The notes beneath the pieces are model-generated. The model was not told where the DNA came from. It saw only the letters and a list, made by a program, of their open reading frames with translations, and searched no databases. This document shows positions 44,893 through 54,034 of a stretch of DNA of 64,000 nt, one piece after another. The position numbers and the translations under genes were made by a program. The DNA comes from Streptomyces sp. CB02058. Its GTDB lineage: Bacteria; Actinomycetota; Actinomycetes; Streptomycetales; Streptomycetaceae. Positions within the stretch are counted from its first letter, which is position 1, and the number at the start of each line of letters is the position of its first letter. The stretch lies in NCBI RefSeq assembly GCF_001905505.1, contig NZ_LIPG01000005.1:661621-725620 (forward strand). The letters run 5' to 3'.

Positions 44893-44999
44893 CCTCCGGC
44901 GGGGCGGGGCTCCGGCGCGCTCCTCCCTTTGGCCGATGACGAGTCGCCGCTCGGCGCGGCTCCGGCCAGCCTGGGTGGGGCGCGGTACCGTCCGCAGCC

Positions 45000-46184
45000 G
45001 TGGACGGACCGGGCAGGAGCGCACAGGTGGGGATGCGGGACGGACGGCGAGGGGGCGTTGCCGGGAACGCCCGTGCGCGGCGGTTCGTGCGCTTGCTGCC
45101 CGCGCTGATGATCTGCGTCGGTGTGGCCTTCGACCTGGGCACACCGGCGCAGGTGACCGCCGTTCCGCTCTTCGCCGCCGCAGCGCTGGTCGCGGCTCCG
45201 TTCTTCTCGCTGGCCTCCACGGTCCGTATCGGAGTGGTCGCGATCCTCGTCGTGCTCGCCATCCGGATCTCGGACGGTGTGGTCTTCAGGGTCGTCCCGC
45301 TGACCGATCTGCTCACCCTGTTCACCGTGTCCGTGCTCGCCGTCGTCATCAACGGCGTCGTCCGGCGCGGGAACGAGCAGCTGGCCTCGGCCCGGGTCAT
45401 CGCCGAGACCGCGATGCGGGCGGTGCTCCCGATGCCCGAGTCCCGGATCGGCGGGCTCCAGATCGCGGCGCGCTACGAGGCGGCGCAGGCGGACGAGTTC
45501 GTCGGCGGGGACCTGTACGCCGTGACGGACACCCCGTACGGGGTGCGGCTGGTGGTCGGGGACGTACGGGGCAAGGGGCTGGACGCCGTGGCGGCGGTGG
45601 CCGTGGTGATCGGGGCGTTCCGGGAGGCCGCCGAGCAGGAGCGGTCGCTGGAGGGCGTGGTCCAGCGGCTGGAGCGGGCGCTGGCGCGGGAGGGCGCGCG
45701 GCGCGGTGGGTTCGACGCCACGGAGGGGTTCGTCACTGCGGTGCTCGTCGAGATCCCGGCGGGTTCGGCCGTGCTGCGGATCGTCAACAGGGGCCATCCC
45801 GAGCCGCTGGTGCTGCACCCCGACGGCGCGCTCGACGTACTGGCGCCGACCGTGCCGGCGCTGCCGCTGGGGATGGGGCTCGGCTCCTGGCCGGACCGTG
45901 CGGACGAGTGGCCGCTGCCGGCCGGGGCGACGTTCCTGGCGTTCACGGACGGGCTGTCCGAGGCGCGGGACGCGCACGGTGTGTTCTACGATCCGGAGGC
46001 CCGGCTGCGCGGCCGGATCTTCCCGGGGCCGGAGGAGCTGCTGTCCGCGCTCACCGACGACGTACGGCTGCACACCGGGGGCAGGTCGACGGACGACCTG
46101 GCGCTCCTCGCGGTCGGCCGGCCGGCCCGGGGCCAGCCGGACCGGCGGACGACCGTGAAGATCGTGGGTCGGGACAGTGAATGA
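45000..46184 (+). CDS. Membrane SpoIIE/RsbU-type PP2C serine phosphatase
   Basis: This 394-residue protein has about four transmembrane helices between residues 28 and 125. A short linker with NEQLASARVIAETAMRAVLP leads to a PP2C phosphatase domain (150-385). Metal-binding acidic motifs are DEFVGGDLY, VGDVRGKGLDA, TDGLSEARDAHG and STDDLALLAVG. Such phosphatases act on anti-sigma-factor antagonists, setting sigma-B-like activity. A PAS or GAF sensor is lacking, so the signal may come through the membrane part. The GTG at 45000 lies 8 bases after TACCGT and could be leaderless; an ATG 11 codons later has GGTGGGG upstream, so the start is uncertain. Confidence 0.88.
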   Translation: MDGPGRSAQVGMRDGRRGGVAGNARARRFVRLLPALMICVGVAFDLGTPAQVTAVPLFAAAALVAAPFFSLASTVRIGVVAILVVLAIRISDGVVFRVVPLTDLLTLFTVSVLAVVINGVVRRGNEQLASARVIAETAMRAVLPMPESRIGGLQIAARYEAAQADEFVGGDLYAVTDTPYGVRLVVGDVRGKGLDAVAAVAVVIGAFREAAEQERSLEGVVQRLERALAREGARRGGFDATEGFVTAVLVEIPAGSAVLRIVNRGHPEPLVLHPDGALDVLAPTVPALPLGMGLGSWPDRADEWPLPAGATFLAFTDGLSEARDAHGVFYDPEARLRGRIFPGPEELLSALTDDVRLHTGGRSTDDLALLAVGRPARGQPDRRTTVKIVGRDSE

Positions 46185-46399
46185 CCGACGGCGACCCTCC
46201 GTAGTCGAGAGGCATCTCTCCGCATAACATTTGACACACCGTCAGAAACTGAGGGGGTGTCGTAGGGCACTCAAGTCGCCCGTTTGCGACCGTTTGAGCC
46301 CTTAAAGTCCAGGCCAGAGGCCTGAACGATCTGTGGGAACAGCTTGGAATCGGACCCGGGTGTCTATTAACGTTCGATAACGCAGCGCGGTTGTACATG

Positions 46400-46565
46400 C
46401 CGCCGCAAGAGGCGGCACCGTGCGCAGCGCCGAATTCCGCAAGGGAACCGGGGAACCACCTACATGGGGTGAATCGGACACCTGTGTCTCGCGAGAGACG
46501 GAGGGGCCCGTAGGAGACCTTCCTGCTCCGAACCCGTCAGCTAACCCGGTAGGCGAGAAGGAAGG
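46400..46565 (+). promoter_or_regulatory. Cyclic di-AMP riboswitch (ydaO/yuaA type)
   Basis: The leader of the M23 peptidase gene carries the conserved parts of the ydaO RNA: CGCCGAATTCCGC, then GGGAACCGGGGAACC, then CATGGGGTGAATCGGAC, and finally CGAACCCGTCAGCTAACCCGGTAGGCGAGAAGGAAAGGAG leading into the ribosome site (read as separate pieces). In Streptomyces this riboswitch class sits before cell-wall hydrolase genes such as rpfA and responds to c-di-AMP. The exact ends were estimated by eye. A stem TCTCGCGAGA near 46488 is the variable arm. Confidence 0.88.
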
Positions 46566-46581
46566 AAAGGAGTGCGCCCAC

Positions 46582-47622
46582 GTGGCGTCCAACCAGCCTG
46601 CCCCCGAGGCCCCGTCGTCCTTCAGGCCCGGAAGCCTCGGTGATGAGGACAGGACTTGGGAGGAATGGAACCCCACCGAGGAGTCCATCCGTCCCGTACG
46701 CGGCAGGCACCGCGTAGCCAAGCAGCGCGGCCTCGCCCGTAGCTCCACCGTCCTCGGTGTCGGTGTCATCGCGGCCGTCGGTGCGGGCGGCATGGCCACC
46801 GCGCAGAGCAAGCCGCCGGTCTCCATCTCCCTTCCCGATTCCATCGCGGACAACCTCCCCGACGCCAAGTCCCTTCCCGGCGTGGGCGCGTTCATGTCCG
46901 GCGACTCCGACGCGGACCACGAGACGGTCGCCGCGTCCTCCCCTCTCACCACCGCGGGCATCACCGCCGCCGAGGCCGAGCAGGGCGCCACCGACGCGGG
47001 CGAGGCGCTGCGCGCACGCATCCTCCAGCAGGCCGAGCAGCAGCAGGCCGGCGCCGACGCCGAGGCCAAGGCGGCTCAGGAGCAGGCGGCTGCCGAGGCC
47101 GCCGCGGCCCAGGCCGCGAAGCAGCAGAGCGACGCCGAGGCGAAGGCCGCCGCCAAGAAGAAGGCGGCCGAAGAGGCGGCGAAGAAGAAGGCCGAGGCCG
47201 AGCGCCTCGCCAAGCTCGCCGCCAGCTACGCCGTCCCGACCTCCTCGTACACCATCACCTCGACCTTCGGCCAGGCCGGTTCGATGTGGTCCTCCGGCTA
47301 TCACACCGGGCTGGACTTCGCGGCGCCGACCGGTACCCCGGTCAAGGCCGTGCACAGCGGCACGGTGAAGTCGGCCGGCTGGTCCGGTTCGTACGGCTAC
47401 CGCACGGTCCTGGAGCTCGACGACGGCACCGAGATCTGGTACTGCCACCAGTCCTCGATGGACGTCACCGCCGGTCAGAAGGTCACCACCGGCGACACCA
47501 TCGGCCGCGTCGGCGCCACGGGCAACGTGACCGGCCCGCATCTCCACCTGGAGATCCACACCGCCGACGGCTCGGGCGTCGACCCCATGAGCTGGCTGCG
47601 CGGCAAGGGCCTCACCATCTGA
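46582..47622 (+). CDS. M23-family peptidoglycan endopeptidase with coiled coil
   Basis: This 346-residue exported protein starts at GTG with AAAGGAG nine bases upstream. A non-standard signal or membrane segment lies at 53-73 (STVLGVGVIAAVGAGGMATA) after a polar N-terminal tail. An Ala/Lys/Glu/Gln-rich coiled coil (about 125-215) follows. The M23 domain holds GYHTGLDFAAPTGTPVKAVHSG (first His and Asp of the zinc site) and TGNVTGPHLHLEIH (HxH). It should cut peptide cross-bridges in the wall. Control by the c-di-AMP riboswitch couples wall remodelling to osmotic or potassium state. A terminator follows. Confidence 0.93.
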   Translation: MASNQPAPEAPSSFRPGSLGDEDRTWEEWNPTEESIRPVRGRHRVAKQRGLARSSTVLGVGVIAAVGAGGMATAQSKPPVSISLPDSIADNLPDAKSLPGVGAFMSGDSDADHETVAASSPLTTAGITAAEAEQGATDAGEALRARILQQAEQQQAGADAEAKAAQEQAAAEAAAAQAAKQQSDAEAKAAAKKKAAEEAAKKKAEAERLAKLAASYAVPTSSYTITSTFGQAGSMWSSGYHTGLDFAAPTGTPVKAVHSGTVKSAGWSGSYGYRTVLELDDGTEIWYCHQSSMDVTAGQKVTTGDTIGRVGATGNVTGPHLHLEIHTADGSGVDPMSWLRGKGLTI

Positions 47623-47654
47623 GCCCGCGCGCCGGCACCCGGCGCACCGGTACC

Positions 47655-47697
47655 CCGGCGGCCCTGACGCACGACCCCCCGACGTCAGGGCCGCCGG
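47655..47697 (+). terminator. Terminator of the M23 peptidase gene
   Basis: CCGGCGGCCCTGACG and its exact complement form a 15-bp stem with a 13-base loop. Confidence 0.82.
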
Positions 47698-47766
47698 TCC
47701 CGTGTGGGGGGCCGGTGCGCCCACAGAAGCGGAATAGCTCCTTCGGGTGATCGGTTGACCCTGGGT

Positions 47767-48711
47767 ATGACATCTCTGCGCCCGCTCGGTTCTTCGAGCC
47801 TCCAGGTCTTCCCCCTCGCACTCGGCGGCAACGTCTTCGGCTGGACGGCCGACGAGGAACGGACCTTCGCGGTCCTCGACGCGTACACGGCGGCCGGGGG
47901 CAACTTCATCGACACCGCCGACTCCTACTCCGCCTGGATCCCGGGCAACGAGGGCGGTGAGTCGGAGACGCTCATCGGCAAGTGGCTGGCTGCCCGCTCC
48001 CGCCGCGACGACGTCGTCGTCGCCACGAAGGTCGGCGCCCACCCCGAGTACAAGGGGCTCTCGCCGACCACCATCAAGGCGGCTGCCGAGGCCTCGCTGC
48101 GCAGGCTCGGCACCGACCACATCGACCTCTACTACACGCACTTCGACGACGAGACCGTCCCCGTCGAGGAGATCATCACCGCGCTCGACCAGCTGGTGAA
48201 GGCCGGTTCGGTGCGGGAGATCGCCGCGTCCAACATCAGCCCCGAGCGGCTCAAGGCCTCCCTGGAGTTCTCCGAGCGCGAGGGCCTGGCCCGTTACGTG
48301 GCGCTGCAGCCGCACTACAACCTCGTCTCGCGCGACACCTACGAGGGCGCGCTCCAGGAGACGGCGGCCGGTGCCGGGCTCGCGGCCGTCCCGTACTTCG
48401 CGCTGGCCTCGGGCTTCCTCACCGGCAAGTACCGGCCGGGGGCCTCCGTGGAGAGCGCCCGTGCCGAGGGCGCGGGCAAGCACCTGGAGACCGAGCGCGG
48501 TCGCAAGGTCCTCGCCGCGCTCGACAAGGTCGCCCAGGAGCACGACGCGGAGATCGCGACGGTCGCCCTCGCCTGGCTCGCCGCCCGGCCGACCGTGGCC
48601 GCGCCGATCGCCTCCGCCCGTACGGTCGAACAGCTGCCCGCGCTGGTGGCGGTGGCCGATCTGCGGCTGACCGAGCAGGACCTCGCGGAGCTCACCGAAG
48701 CCTCCGCCTGA
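47767..48711 (+). CDS. Aldo/keto reductase
   Basis: This 314-residue enzyme is a TIM-barrel NADPH-dependent reductase of the AKR family. It starts LRPLGSSSLQVFPLALGGNVFGW, with the catalytic region NFIDTADSY (Asp and Tyr) at 46-54, the Lys in VVATKVGAH near 82, and YYTHFDD (catalytic His) near residue 121. NADPH binding residues lie in the ASARTVEQL segment near the end. The exact substrate is not known. The ATG has no clear ribosome site; the preceding open frame seems to be leader. The gene ends three bases from the convergent PrsW-like gene. Confidence 0.92.
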   Translation: MTSLRPLGSSSLQVFPLALGGNVFGWTADEERTFAVLDAYTAAGGNFIDTADSYSAWIPGNEGGESETLIGKWLAARSRRDDVVVATKVGAHPEYKGLSPTTIKAAAEASLRRLGTDHIDLYYTHFDDETVPVEEIITALDQLVKAGSVREIAASNISPERLKASLEFSEREGLARYVALQPHYNLVSRDTYEGALQETAAGAGLAAVPYFALASGFLTGKYRPGASVESARAEGAGKHLETERGRKVLAALDKVAQEHDAEIATVALAWLAARPTVAAPIASARTVEQLPALVAVADLRLTEQDLAELTEASA

Positions 48712-48714
48712 CCC

Positions 48715-50184
48715 TCAGTGGCCCCGGGAGGGCGGCGGCGCCCGGTGGGCGCCGCCGCCCTCCTCCAGATAGGGGTTGTAGCCGCCGTAGTGGCGGTGCG
48801 GTGCGGGCGGCTGCCGCACCGCCGCGCCCCCGTAGGGCATCTGACGGGGGAACGGGAGGGGCGCGGGCGGCCGGGGCGCGCGCACCCGGCCCGTCGCGTG
48901 GGCGGCGTGCGTCAGGGCGGGGGACGCGACGAGCCTGCGGTGCCACAGATGGTGCAGCAACTCCTGCTCGCGAAGCGCGAAGTCGGGGCCCGCGCCGTCG
49001 TGCCGGGCCCTGCGGCGCAGCATCGCCAGGGACGTCGCGAACGACTCGTACTCCGCGACCGCCCGGGCGGCGGCTTTGCCCCGGCCGCGGTCCGGGTGGC
49101 CGTTCCAGTGCCTGGCCAGGTCGCGGGCCATGCCCCGCGCCCGCATCGAGGCCAGGGCGAGCGGCTCGGCGGGGGCGAGCCAGCCGGCCGCCGCGTACAC
49201 CGGGAGCTCGGTGGAGAGCGTGCGCAGCTCCCGCTGGCGTGACCAGATCGCCAGCCAGGTCACCAGGGCGAAGCACGGCACCATGAACGCGCCGTACACC
49301 ACGTAGAAGCCGTACGGGCCGAGGGCCGACGAGCCGTTCCACAGGGCGTGCAGGCCCATCGCGAGTACGAGCCCGAGCAGCGGCAGCGTGATCCGGCGTA
49401 TCCGGTGGCGCCGTCCTCCGAGCGCCGCGAGGCCGAGGCCGATGCCGGAGAGCACCGTGAACAGCGGGTGCGCGAACGGGGACATCACCACACGCACGAA
49501 GAAGGTGCCGGCCGTCACCGAGGCGAGCCCCGTGGTCCCCAGCTCCTGGTCCTCACCGAAGGCGTTGCCCAGATAGAGGATGTTCTCCGTGAAGGCGAAG
49601 CCGGTCGCGGTGAATCCGGCGACCACGATGCCGTCGACGATTCCGCCGAACTCCCTTCTGCGGAACAGGAAGATCAGCAGGACCGCCGCGGCCTTGGCGC
49701 TCTCCTCGACGACCGGCGCGATGACCGTGGCGCCGAGGGTGTCGGCGCTTCCCGGGTCGGCGGTGGCCGTCGCTATCCAGCGGGTCGCGAAGGAGTTGGC
49801 CAGGATCGCCACCAGCGCGGCGGCGCACGCGCCCCAGAAGAACGCGAACAGCAGATTCCGCCAGGGGCCGGGCTCCACCCGGTCGAGCCAGCGGAACGCC
49901 GACATCAGCAGCGGCACGGGCAGCACGGCCAGGCCCAGCCCCACCAGGAAGCCCTCGGTGCCGGTCTGTTCGCGCACCAGGGCCAGGATGACCAGACCGC
50001 AGAGCGCGAGCACCGTGATCACCGCCCCGGCGCGGAACGCCTTGCTGCGCCAGACCATGCCGACGCGGCGCGGCCGGTAACGCCACTGGCCACGCTCCGG
50101 GACGGCGCCCAGGAACTCGTCGAGCCGCTGCTCCTCGAGAACCGGGACGGCCGGCTGCTGGTGCTGCACGGACCCCTCGGACAC
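48715..50184 (-). CDS. PrsW-type intramembrane protease
   Basis: This 489-residue protein has about eight transmembrane helices between residues 50 and 330. The catalytic core contains APVVEESAKAAAVL (EExxK), GFAFTENILYLG, VVMSPFAHPLFT (HxxxT) and ALWNGS, all features of PrsW/RCE1-like CPBP-related proteases. In Bacillus PrsW cleaves an anti-sigma factor to release an ECF sigma factor. Here a long cytoplasmic C-terminal tail rich in Arg, Pro and His (330-489) follows. Target is unknown; the sigma-fusion at 60.5 kb is one speculative candidate. It converges closely on the aldo/keto reductase gene. Confidence 0.9.
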   Translation of the reverse strand: MSEGSVQHQQPAVPVLEEQRLDEFLGAVPERGQWRYRPRRVGMVWRSKAFRAGAVITVLALCGLVILALVREQTGTEGFLVGLGLAVLPVPLLMSAFRWLDRVEPGPWRNLLFAFFWGACAAALVAILANSFATRWIATATADPGSADTLGATVIAPVVEESAKAAAVLLIFLFRRREFGGIVDGIVVAGFTATGFAFTENILYLGNAFGEDQELGTTGLASVTAGTFFVRVVMSPFAHPLFTVLSGIGLGLAALGGRRHRIRRITLPLLGLVLAMGLHALWNGSSALGPYGFYVVYGAFMVPCFALVTWLAIWSRQRELRTLSTELPVYAAAGWLAPAEPLALASMRARGMARDLARHWNGHPDRGRGKAAARAVAEYESFATSLAMLRRRARHDGAGPDFALREQELLHHLWHRRLVASPALTHAAHATGRVRAPRPPAPLPFPRQMPYGGAAVRQPPAPHRHYGGYNPYLEEGGGAHRAPPPSRGH

Positions 50185-50254
50185 CTGTCGACCCTAACGA
50201 GCGGGACTGACACCTGGCCACGGCGCCTGTGCCCCGGCGCCCGGCCGTGGCTGA

Positions 50255-51154
50255 TCAGCGACGGGTGAACAGCACGTCGTGCACGACGTGGCCCTTGTCC
50301 AGACCCTGGCCCTCGAAGCGGGTCAGCGGCCGGAACGCGGGCCGCGGCGCATAGCCGCCGTCCGCCCGGGTGTTCTCGAACAGGGGATGCGCCGTCAGCA
50401 CCTCGAGCATCTGCTCGGCGTACGGCTCCCAGTCCGTCGCGCAGTGGACGACCGCGCCCGGCTTCAGCCGCCCGGCCACGAGGTCGAGGAACTCCGGCTG
50501 GATCAGCCGCCGCTTGTGGTGCCGCTTCTTGGGCCACGGGTCGGGGAAGAACACCCTGAGTCCGTCCAGCGCCTCGGGCTCCAGCATCTCGCGGAGCAGG
50601 ATGATCGCGTCGCCGTTGGCGACCCGGACGTTGGTCAGCCCCGCCCGCTCGGCGAGTCCCAGCAGATTGCCCTGGCCGGGGGTGTGCACGTCGACGGCCA
50701 GGATTCCGGTGCCCGGGTCGTCCGCCGCCATCTGCGCCGTGGCCTCGCCCATGCCGAAGCCGATCTCCAGGACCACGGGCAGGCCGTCGAAGAGCTCCGG
50801 GAGATCGAGGACGCTGCGGCCGTCGATGTCCAGGCCCCACGAGGGCCACAGACGCTGCAGGGCGTCCTCCTGGCCGGTGGTGACCCGGCTGCGGCGCGGC
50901 TGGAAGCTGCGGATGCGGCGCTCGTGGTGCGAGCCCGCCGGGTCGGCGGCGGGACCGCCGGGGAAGCGGGGCTCCTGGCGCAGCCTGCGCTGGCGCTCGA
51001 AGGAGGCGGCCCGGCGCGCGGCGGCGTCGGCTTCCGCTTCCGTGGCGTGGCCGGGTGCGGTCTCCGGCGTGGCACGGGGAGTCTCCGGGGCGGAACCGGG
51101 CGTCTCCGGGCTGGGGCCGGGCGTCTTGGGGGTGGGGTTCACAGGCTCAGACAC
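50255..51154 (-). CDS. trmB: tRNA (guanine-N7-)-methyltransferase TrmB
   Basis: This 299-residue enzyme methylates G46 in the variable loop of tRNA. After a 75-residue Pro/Ala/Thr-rich N-terminal extension come RRIRSFQPRRSRVT, the SAM-binding LEIGFGMGEATAQMA near residue 130, and the catalytic FFPDPWPKKRHHKRRLIQPEF near 201. The extension is typical of actinobacterial members. Its GTG overlaps the stop of the upstream lhgO gene by 8 bases, indicating translational coupling. A TAGAAT box 9 bases upstream of the GTG may also allow its own transcript. Confidence 0.94.
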   Translation of the reverse strand: MSEPVNPTPKTPGPSPETPGSAPETPRATPETAPGHATEAEADAAARRAASFERQRRLRQEPRFPGGPAADPAGSHHERRIRSFQPRRSRVTTGQEDALQRLWPSWGLDIDGRSVLDLPELFDGLPVVLEIGFGMGEATAQMAADDPGTGILAVDVHTPGQGNLLGLAERAGLTNVRVANGDAIILLREMLEPEALDGLRVFFPDPWPKKRHHKRRLIQPEFLDLVAGRLKPGAVVHCATDWEPYAEQMLEVLTAHPLFENTRADGGYAPRPAFRPLTRFEGQGLDKGHVVHDVLFTRR

Positions 51155-52403
51155 AATGACCCGATTCTACGGCGGGAGGCGTCCATCCCGTCGCGCGTGC
51201 CCGCAGCAGGGCCCGTCGCGCCACCTCCCTCCCGATGGGCAGGGAAGCGGTGGCCGCGGGAGAGGGGGCGTTGAGCACATGGACGGTGTGCGGGGCGTCC
51301 CTGATCAGGAAGTCGTCCACCAGCGTGCCGTCCCGCAGCACCGCCTGGGCCCTGACGCCGGCCGGGGACGGCCGCAGGTCGGCCTCGGTGACCTCGGGCA
51401 GGAGCCGCTGGACGGCCCGGGTGAAGGCGCTCTTCGACAGGGACCGGTGCAGCTCGCCCGCCCCGTATCTCCAGTGCCTCCGGGCGAGGTGCCAGGAGCC
51501 CGGCCAGGCCAGGGTGCCGGCGAGCTCGCCCGGGCGCACGGCCGTCCGGCCGTACCCCTCGCGGGCCAGCGCCGGGACCGCGTTCGGCCCGATGTGGACC
51601 GTGCCGTCGACGCCCCTGGTCAGATGCACCCCGAGGAAGGGGAACGCCGGGTCCGGCACCGGATAGACCAGCCCGCGCACCAGCTCGGGCCTGGCCAGCT
51701 CGTAGTACTCCCCGCGGAACGGCACGATCCTGGCTCCCGGGTCGTCGCCGGCGAGCCGGGCCACCCGGTCGCTGTACAGCCCCGCGCAGTTGACCAGCAC
51801 CCTGGCCCTGACCACCTGGCCGTCGGCCGTGCGCACCGCGACGCCCCAGGGGCGCCGGTCGACGGCGACGACCTCCGCGCCGTAACGCACCTGGCCGCCC
51901 GAGGCGGTCACCTCGGCGGCGAACCGGGCGGCCACCGCGGTGAAGTCGCAGACCCCCGTCGTGCCGACCCGGATCGCGGCGAGGCCGCGCACCCGGGGCT
52001 CGTGCTCGGCGATCTGGGCGGGGCCGAGCTCCCGGACCGGCAGGCCGTGCTTCCGGCCGCGCTGCACCAGGGCGTGCAGCCGCGGCAGCTCGCCGCTGTC
52101 CGTGGCCACGATCAGCTTGCCCGTCACCGCGTGGGCGATGCCGTGCTCCCGGCAGAACTCGACGAGCTCGGCGGCGCCCCGCACCGCGTAGCGCGCCTTG
52201 AGCGAGCCCGGCGGGTAGTAGATGCCGCTGTGGATCACCCCGCTGTTGCGCCCGGTCTGGTGCCGGGCGGGGCCCCACTCCTTCTCCAGCACCGTGACCC
52301 TGGTGCCGGGCGCGGTGCGCGTGAGCGCGTACGCCGTCGACAGACCGACGATCCCGCCGCCGATCACCAGCACATCGCAGTCGTACGCCGCGTGCGTCAT
52401 CAT
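51147..52403 (-). CDS. lhgO: L-2-hydroxyglutarate oxidase
   Basis: This 418-residue FAD enzyme starts with the Rossmann motif DVLVIGGGIVGLSTAYAL at residues 9-26, followed by EKEWGPARHQTGRNSGVIHSGIYYPPGSLKA, a strong L2HGDH/LhgO signature. It oxidises L-2-hydroxyglutarate, a metabolite formed by side reactions of malate dehydrogenase or in lysine breakdown. I chose the first of two adjacent ATG codons (52403) because GGGAGGTGG lies just upstream. The frame is open upstream but lacks similarity. The last codons overlap the trmB GTG. It reads away from nothing close; the NsdA-like gene is 130 bases upstream on the same strand. Confidence 0.92.
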   Translation of the reverse strand: MMTHAAYDCDVLVIGGGIVGLSTAYALTRTAPGTRVTVLEKEWGPARHQTGRNSGVIHSGIYYPPGSLKARYAVRGAAELVEFCREHGIAHAVTGKLIVATDSGELPRLHALVQRGRKHGLPVRELGPAQIAEHEPRVRGLAAIRVGTTGVCDFTAVAARFAAEVTASGGQVRYGAEVVAVDRRPWGVAVRTADGQVVRARVLVNCAGLYSDRVARLAGDDPGARIVPFRGEYYELARPELVRGLVYPVPDPAFPFLGVHLTRGVDGTVHIGPNAVPALAREGYGRTAVRPGELAGTLAWPGSWHLARRHWRYGAGELHRSLSKSAFTRAVQRLLPEVTEADLRPSPAGVRAQAVLRDGTLVDDFLIRDAPHTVHVLNAPSPAATASLPIGREVARRALLRARATGWTPPAVESGHCV

Positions 52404-52537
52404 CACGCCACCTCCCACCCCGATAGTGCACTGACCCACTGACAACCGGCTCAAACCACGGGTGGCGACGGGCGTGGCGCGCGGCCGTCACAGGGCCGGG
52501 CATACCGGGGCGTTCCGGCGGTGCCCACGGGACAGTC

Positions 52538-54034
52538 CTACGCCGGGGCGACCAGGAGCGGTCTCGCCCGCTCGCGGAGCTCGGCGACGCGCGGCTCGTC
52601 GCCGTACGGCTCCAGGCGGTGCAGGAGGTCGCGCACGTACTCGGTGGTGCGGGCCGACGAGATGCGGCCCGCCACCTCCACCGCCCGGGTGCCCGCCGCG
52701 CAGGCCGCGTCGAGGTTGCCCGACTCCAGCTCGGCGACCGCGGACACGACGAGCCGCAGCCCGTGCGAGCGGACGAACTCATCGGTGGGTTTCGACAGGG
52801 CCTGCTCGGTGAAGCGGCGCACCTGGCGGGGCGCCTTGAGGTCGCGATAGCACTCGGCCGCGTCGGCGGCGAATCTGTCGTACGAGTAGAAGCCGAGCCA
52901 GGCCGGGTCCGAGTCGCCGGTCCGGGACCGCTCCAGCCAGCTCTCGGCTGCCCTGAGCGCGGCCCCCGCGGCCGGTGCGTCGCCGGCCTTGGCATGGGCG
53001 CGCGCCTCCACCAGCCGGAAGAAGCTCATGGTCCGTGCGGTGGCGAGCCCCCGGTTGCGCTCGACCGCGGCCTGCGCGAGGTCCACACCCTCGTCGGCGA
53101 AGCCCCGGTAGGTCGCCTGGAGCGACATCGATGCCAGGACGTAGCCGCCGAGGGGGACGTCAGCGGCGGCACGGGCCAGGCGCAGCGCCTGGATGTAGTA
53201 GCGCTGGGCGGCCTCCTGCTGGCCGGTGTCGAAGGCCATCCACCCGGCGAGCCTGGTCAGCTCGGCGGAGGCGCCGAAGAGCGCCCGGCCCACCTCGTCG
53301 CTGTACGAACCCAGGAGGAGAGGCGCGGCGTCGACCCGTAAGCACTCCGGGACCATGGAGGAACGCCAGTCGCCACCGCCGTACTTGGAGTCCCAGCGGC
53401 GCGCGTCCTGGGCGGCCTCGCGCAGTTTGGTCACATCGCTGTGGCCGACGCGCAGGAGCGACACGTCGGACGCGGTGTCGGGGCCGGGCTGGACGGGGAT
53501 GCCGCCGGGCGCCCCGTGTGCGCCCTCCGGGCCGGGGGCCGGGTCCCGGACGGCGGACGGGCCCCGGGCGACCGACGGGTCGGCCGGGGTTATGAGCCAG
53601 CGGGAGGCGGGGGTCGCGTAGGCGCTCACCGCGAAGGAGCCCGCCAGCGACTGCCAGATACCGCCGCCGCCCCTGCGGCCCGCCAGATCCAGCCGGTAGA
53701 GATCGGTCGCGGAGCGCACCGCCTCGCCCACGTCACGCGGGAAGGCGAGACCGACCTCGGGGGCCGGATCGGCGTCGGCGAGACCGATCTCGTGCAGCGG
53801 GACGGGACGGCCGAGTTTGGCCCCTATCGCCGCCGCGATGAGATGGGGCGCAGCACCCTGCGGCACCATGCCCTTGGCGACCCAGCGGGCCACCGAGGTC
53901 TTGTCGTAGCGAAGTGTCAGACCGCGCTGCGCTCCGAGGTCGTTGACCCGCCGGGCGAGGCCGGCGTTGCTGATTCCCGCGAGGGCGAGAACCGTGCCGA
54001 GCTTCTCGTTCGGCCCGCGTTGCTCCCTGGACAT
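52538..54034 (-). CDS. NsdA-like regulatory protein (HTH plus TPR-like repeats)
   Basis: This 498-residue protein belongs to the Streptomyces family that includes NsdA, a negative regulator of antibiotic production and aerial growth, and the related SCO4114-type sporulation-associated proteins. The N-terminal 75 residues contain a helix-turn-helix-like region (LGTVLALAGISNAGLARRVNDLGAQRGL with TSVARWVAKGMVP). A variable Gly/Pro-rich linker (140-180) follows. The rest is a set of helical TPR-like repeats, for example LAGWMAFDTGQQEAAQRYYIQALRLA near 275. A likely promoter lies 160 bases upstream. The gene is next to a SARP-type regulator, suggesting a role in development or antibiotic control. 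Confidence 0.85.
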   Translation of the reverse strand: MSREQRGPNEKLGTVLALAGISNAGLARRVNDLGAQRGLTLRYDKTSVARWVAKGMVPQGAAPHLIAAAIGAKLGRPVPLHEIGLADADPAPEVGLAFPRDVGEAVRSATDLYRLDLAGRRGGGGIWQSLAGSFAVSAYATPASRWLITPADPSVARGPSAVRDPAPGPEGAHGAPGGIPVQPGPDTASDVSLLRVGHSDVTKLREAAQDARRWDSKYGGGDWRSSMVPECLRVDAAPLLLGSYSDEVGRALFGASAELTRLAGWMAFDTGQQEAAQRYYIQALRLARAAADVPLGGYVLASMSLQATYRGFADEGVDLAQAAVERNRGLATARTMSFFRLVEARAHAKAGDAPAAGAALRAAESWLERSRTGDSDPAWLGFYSYDRFAADAAECYRDLKAPRQVRRFTEQALSKPTDEFVRSHGLRLVVSAVAELESGNLDAACAAGTRAVEVAGRISSARTTEYVRDLLHRLEPYGDEPRVAELRERARPLLVAPA

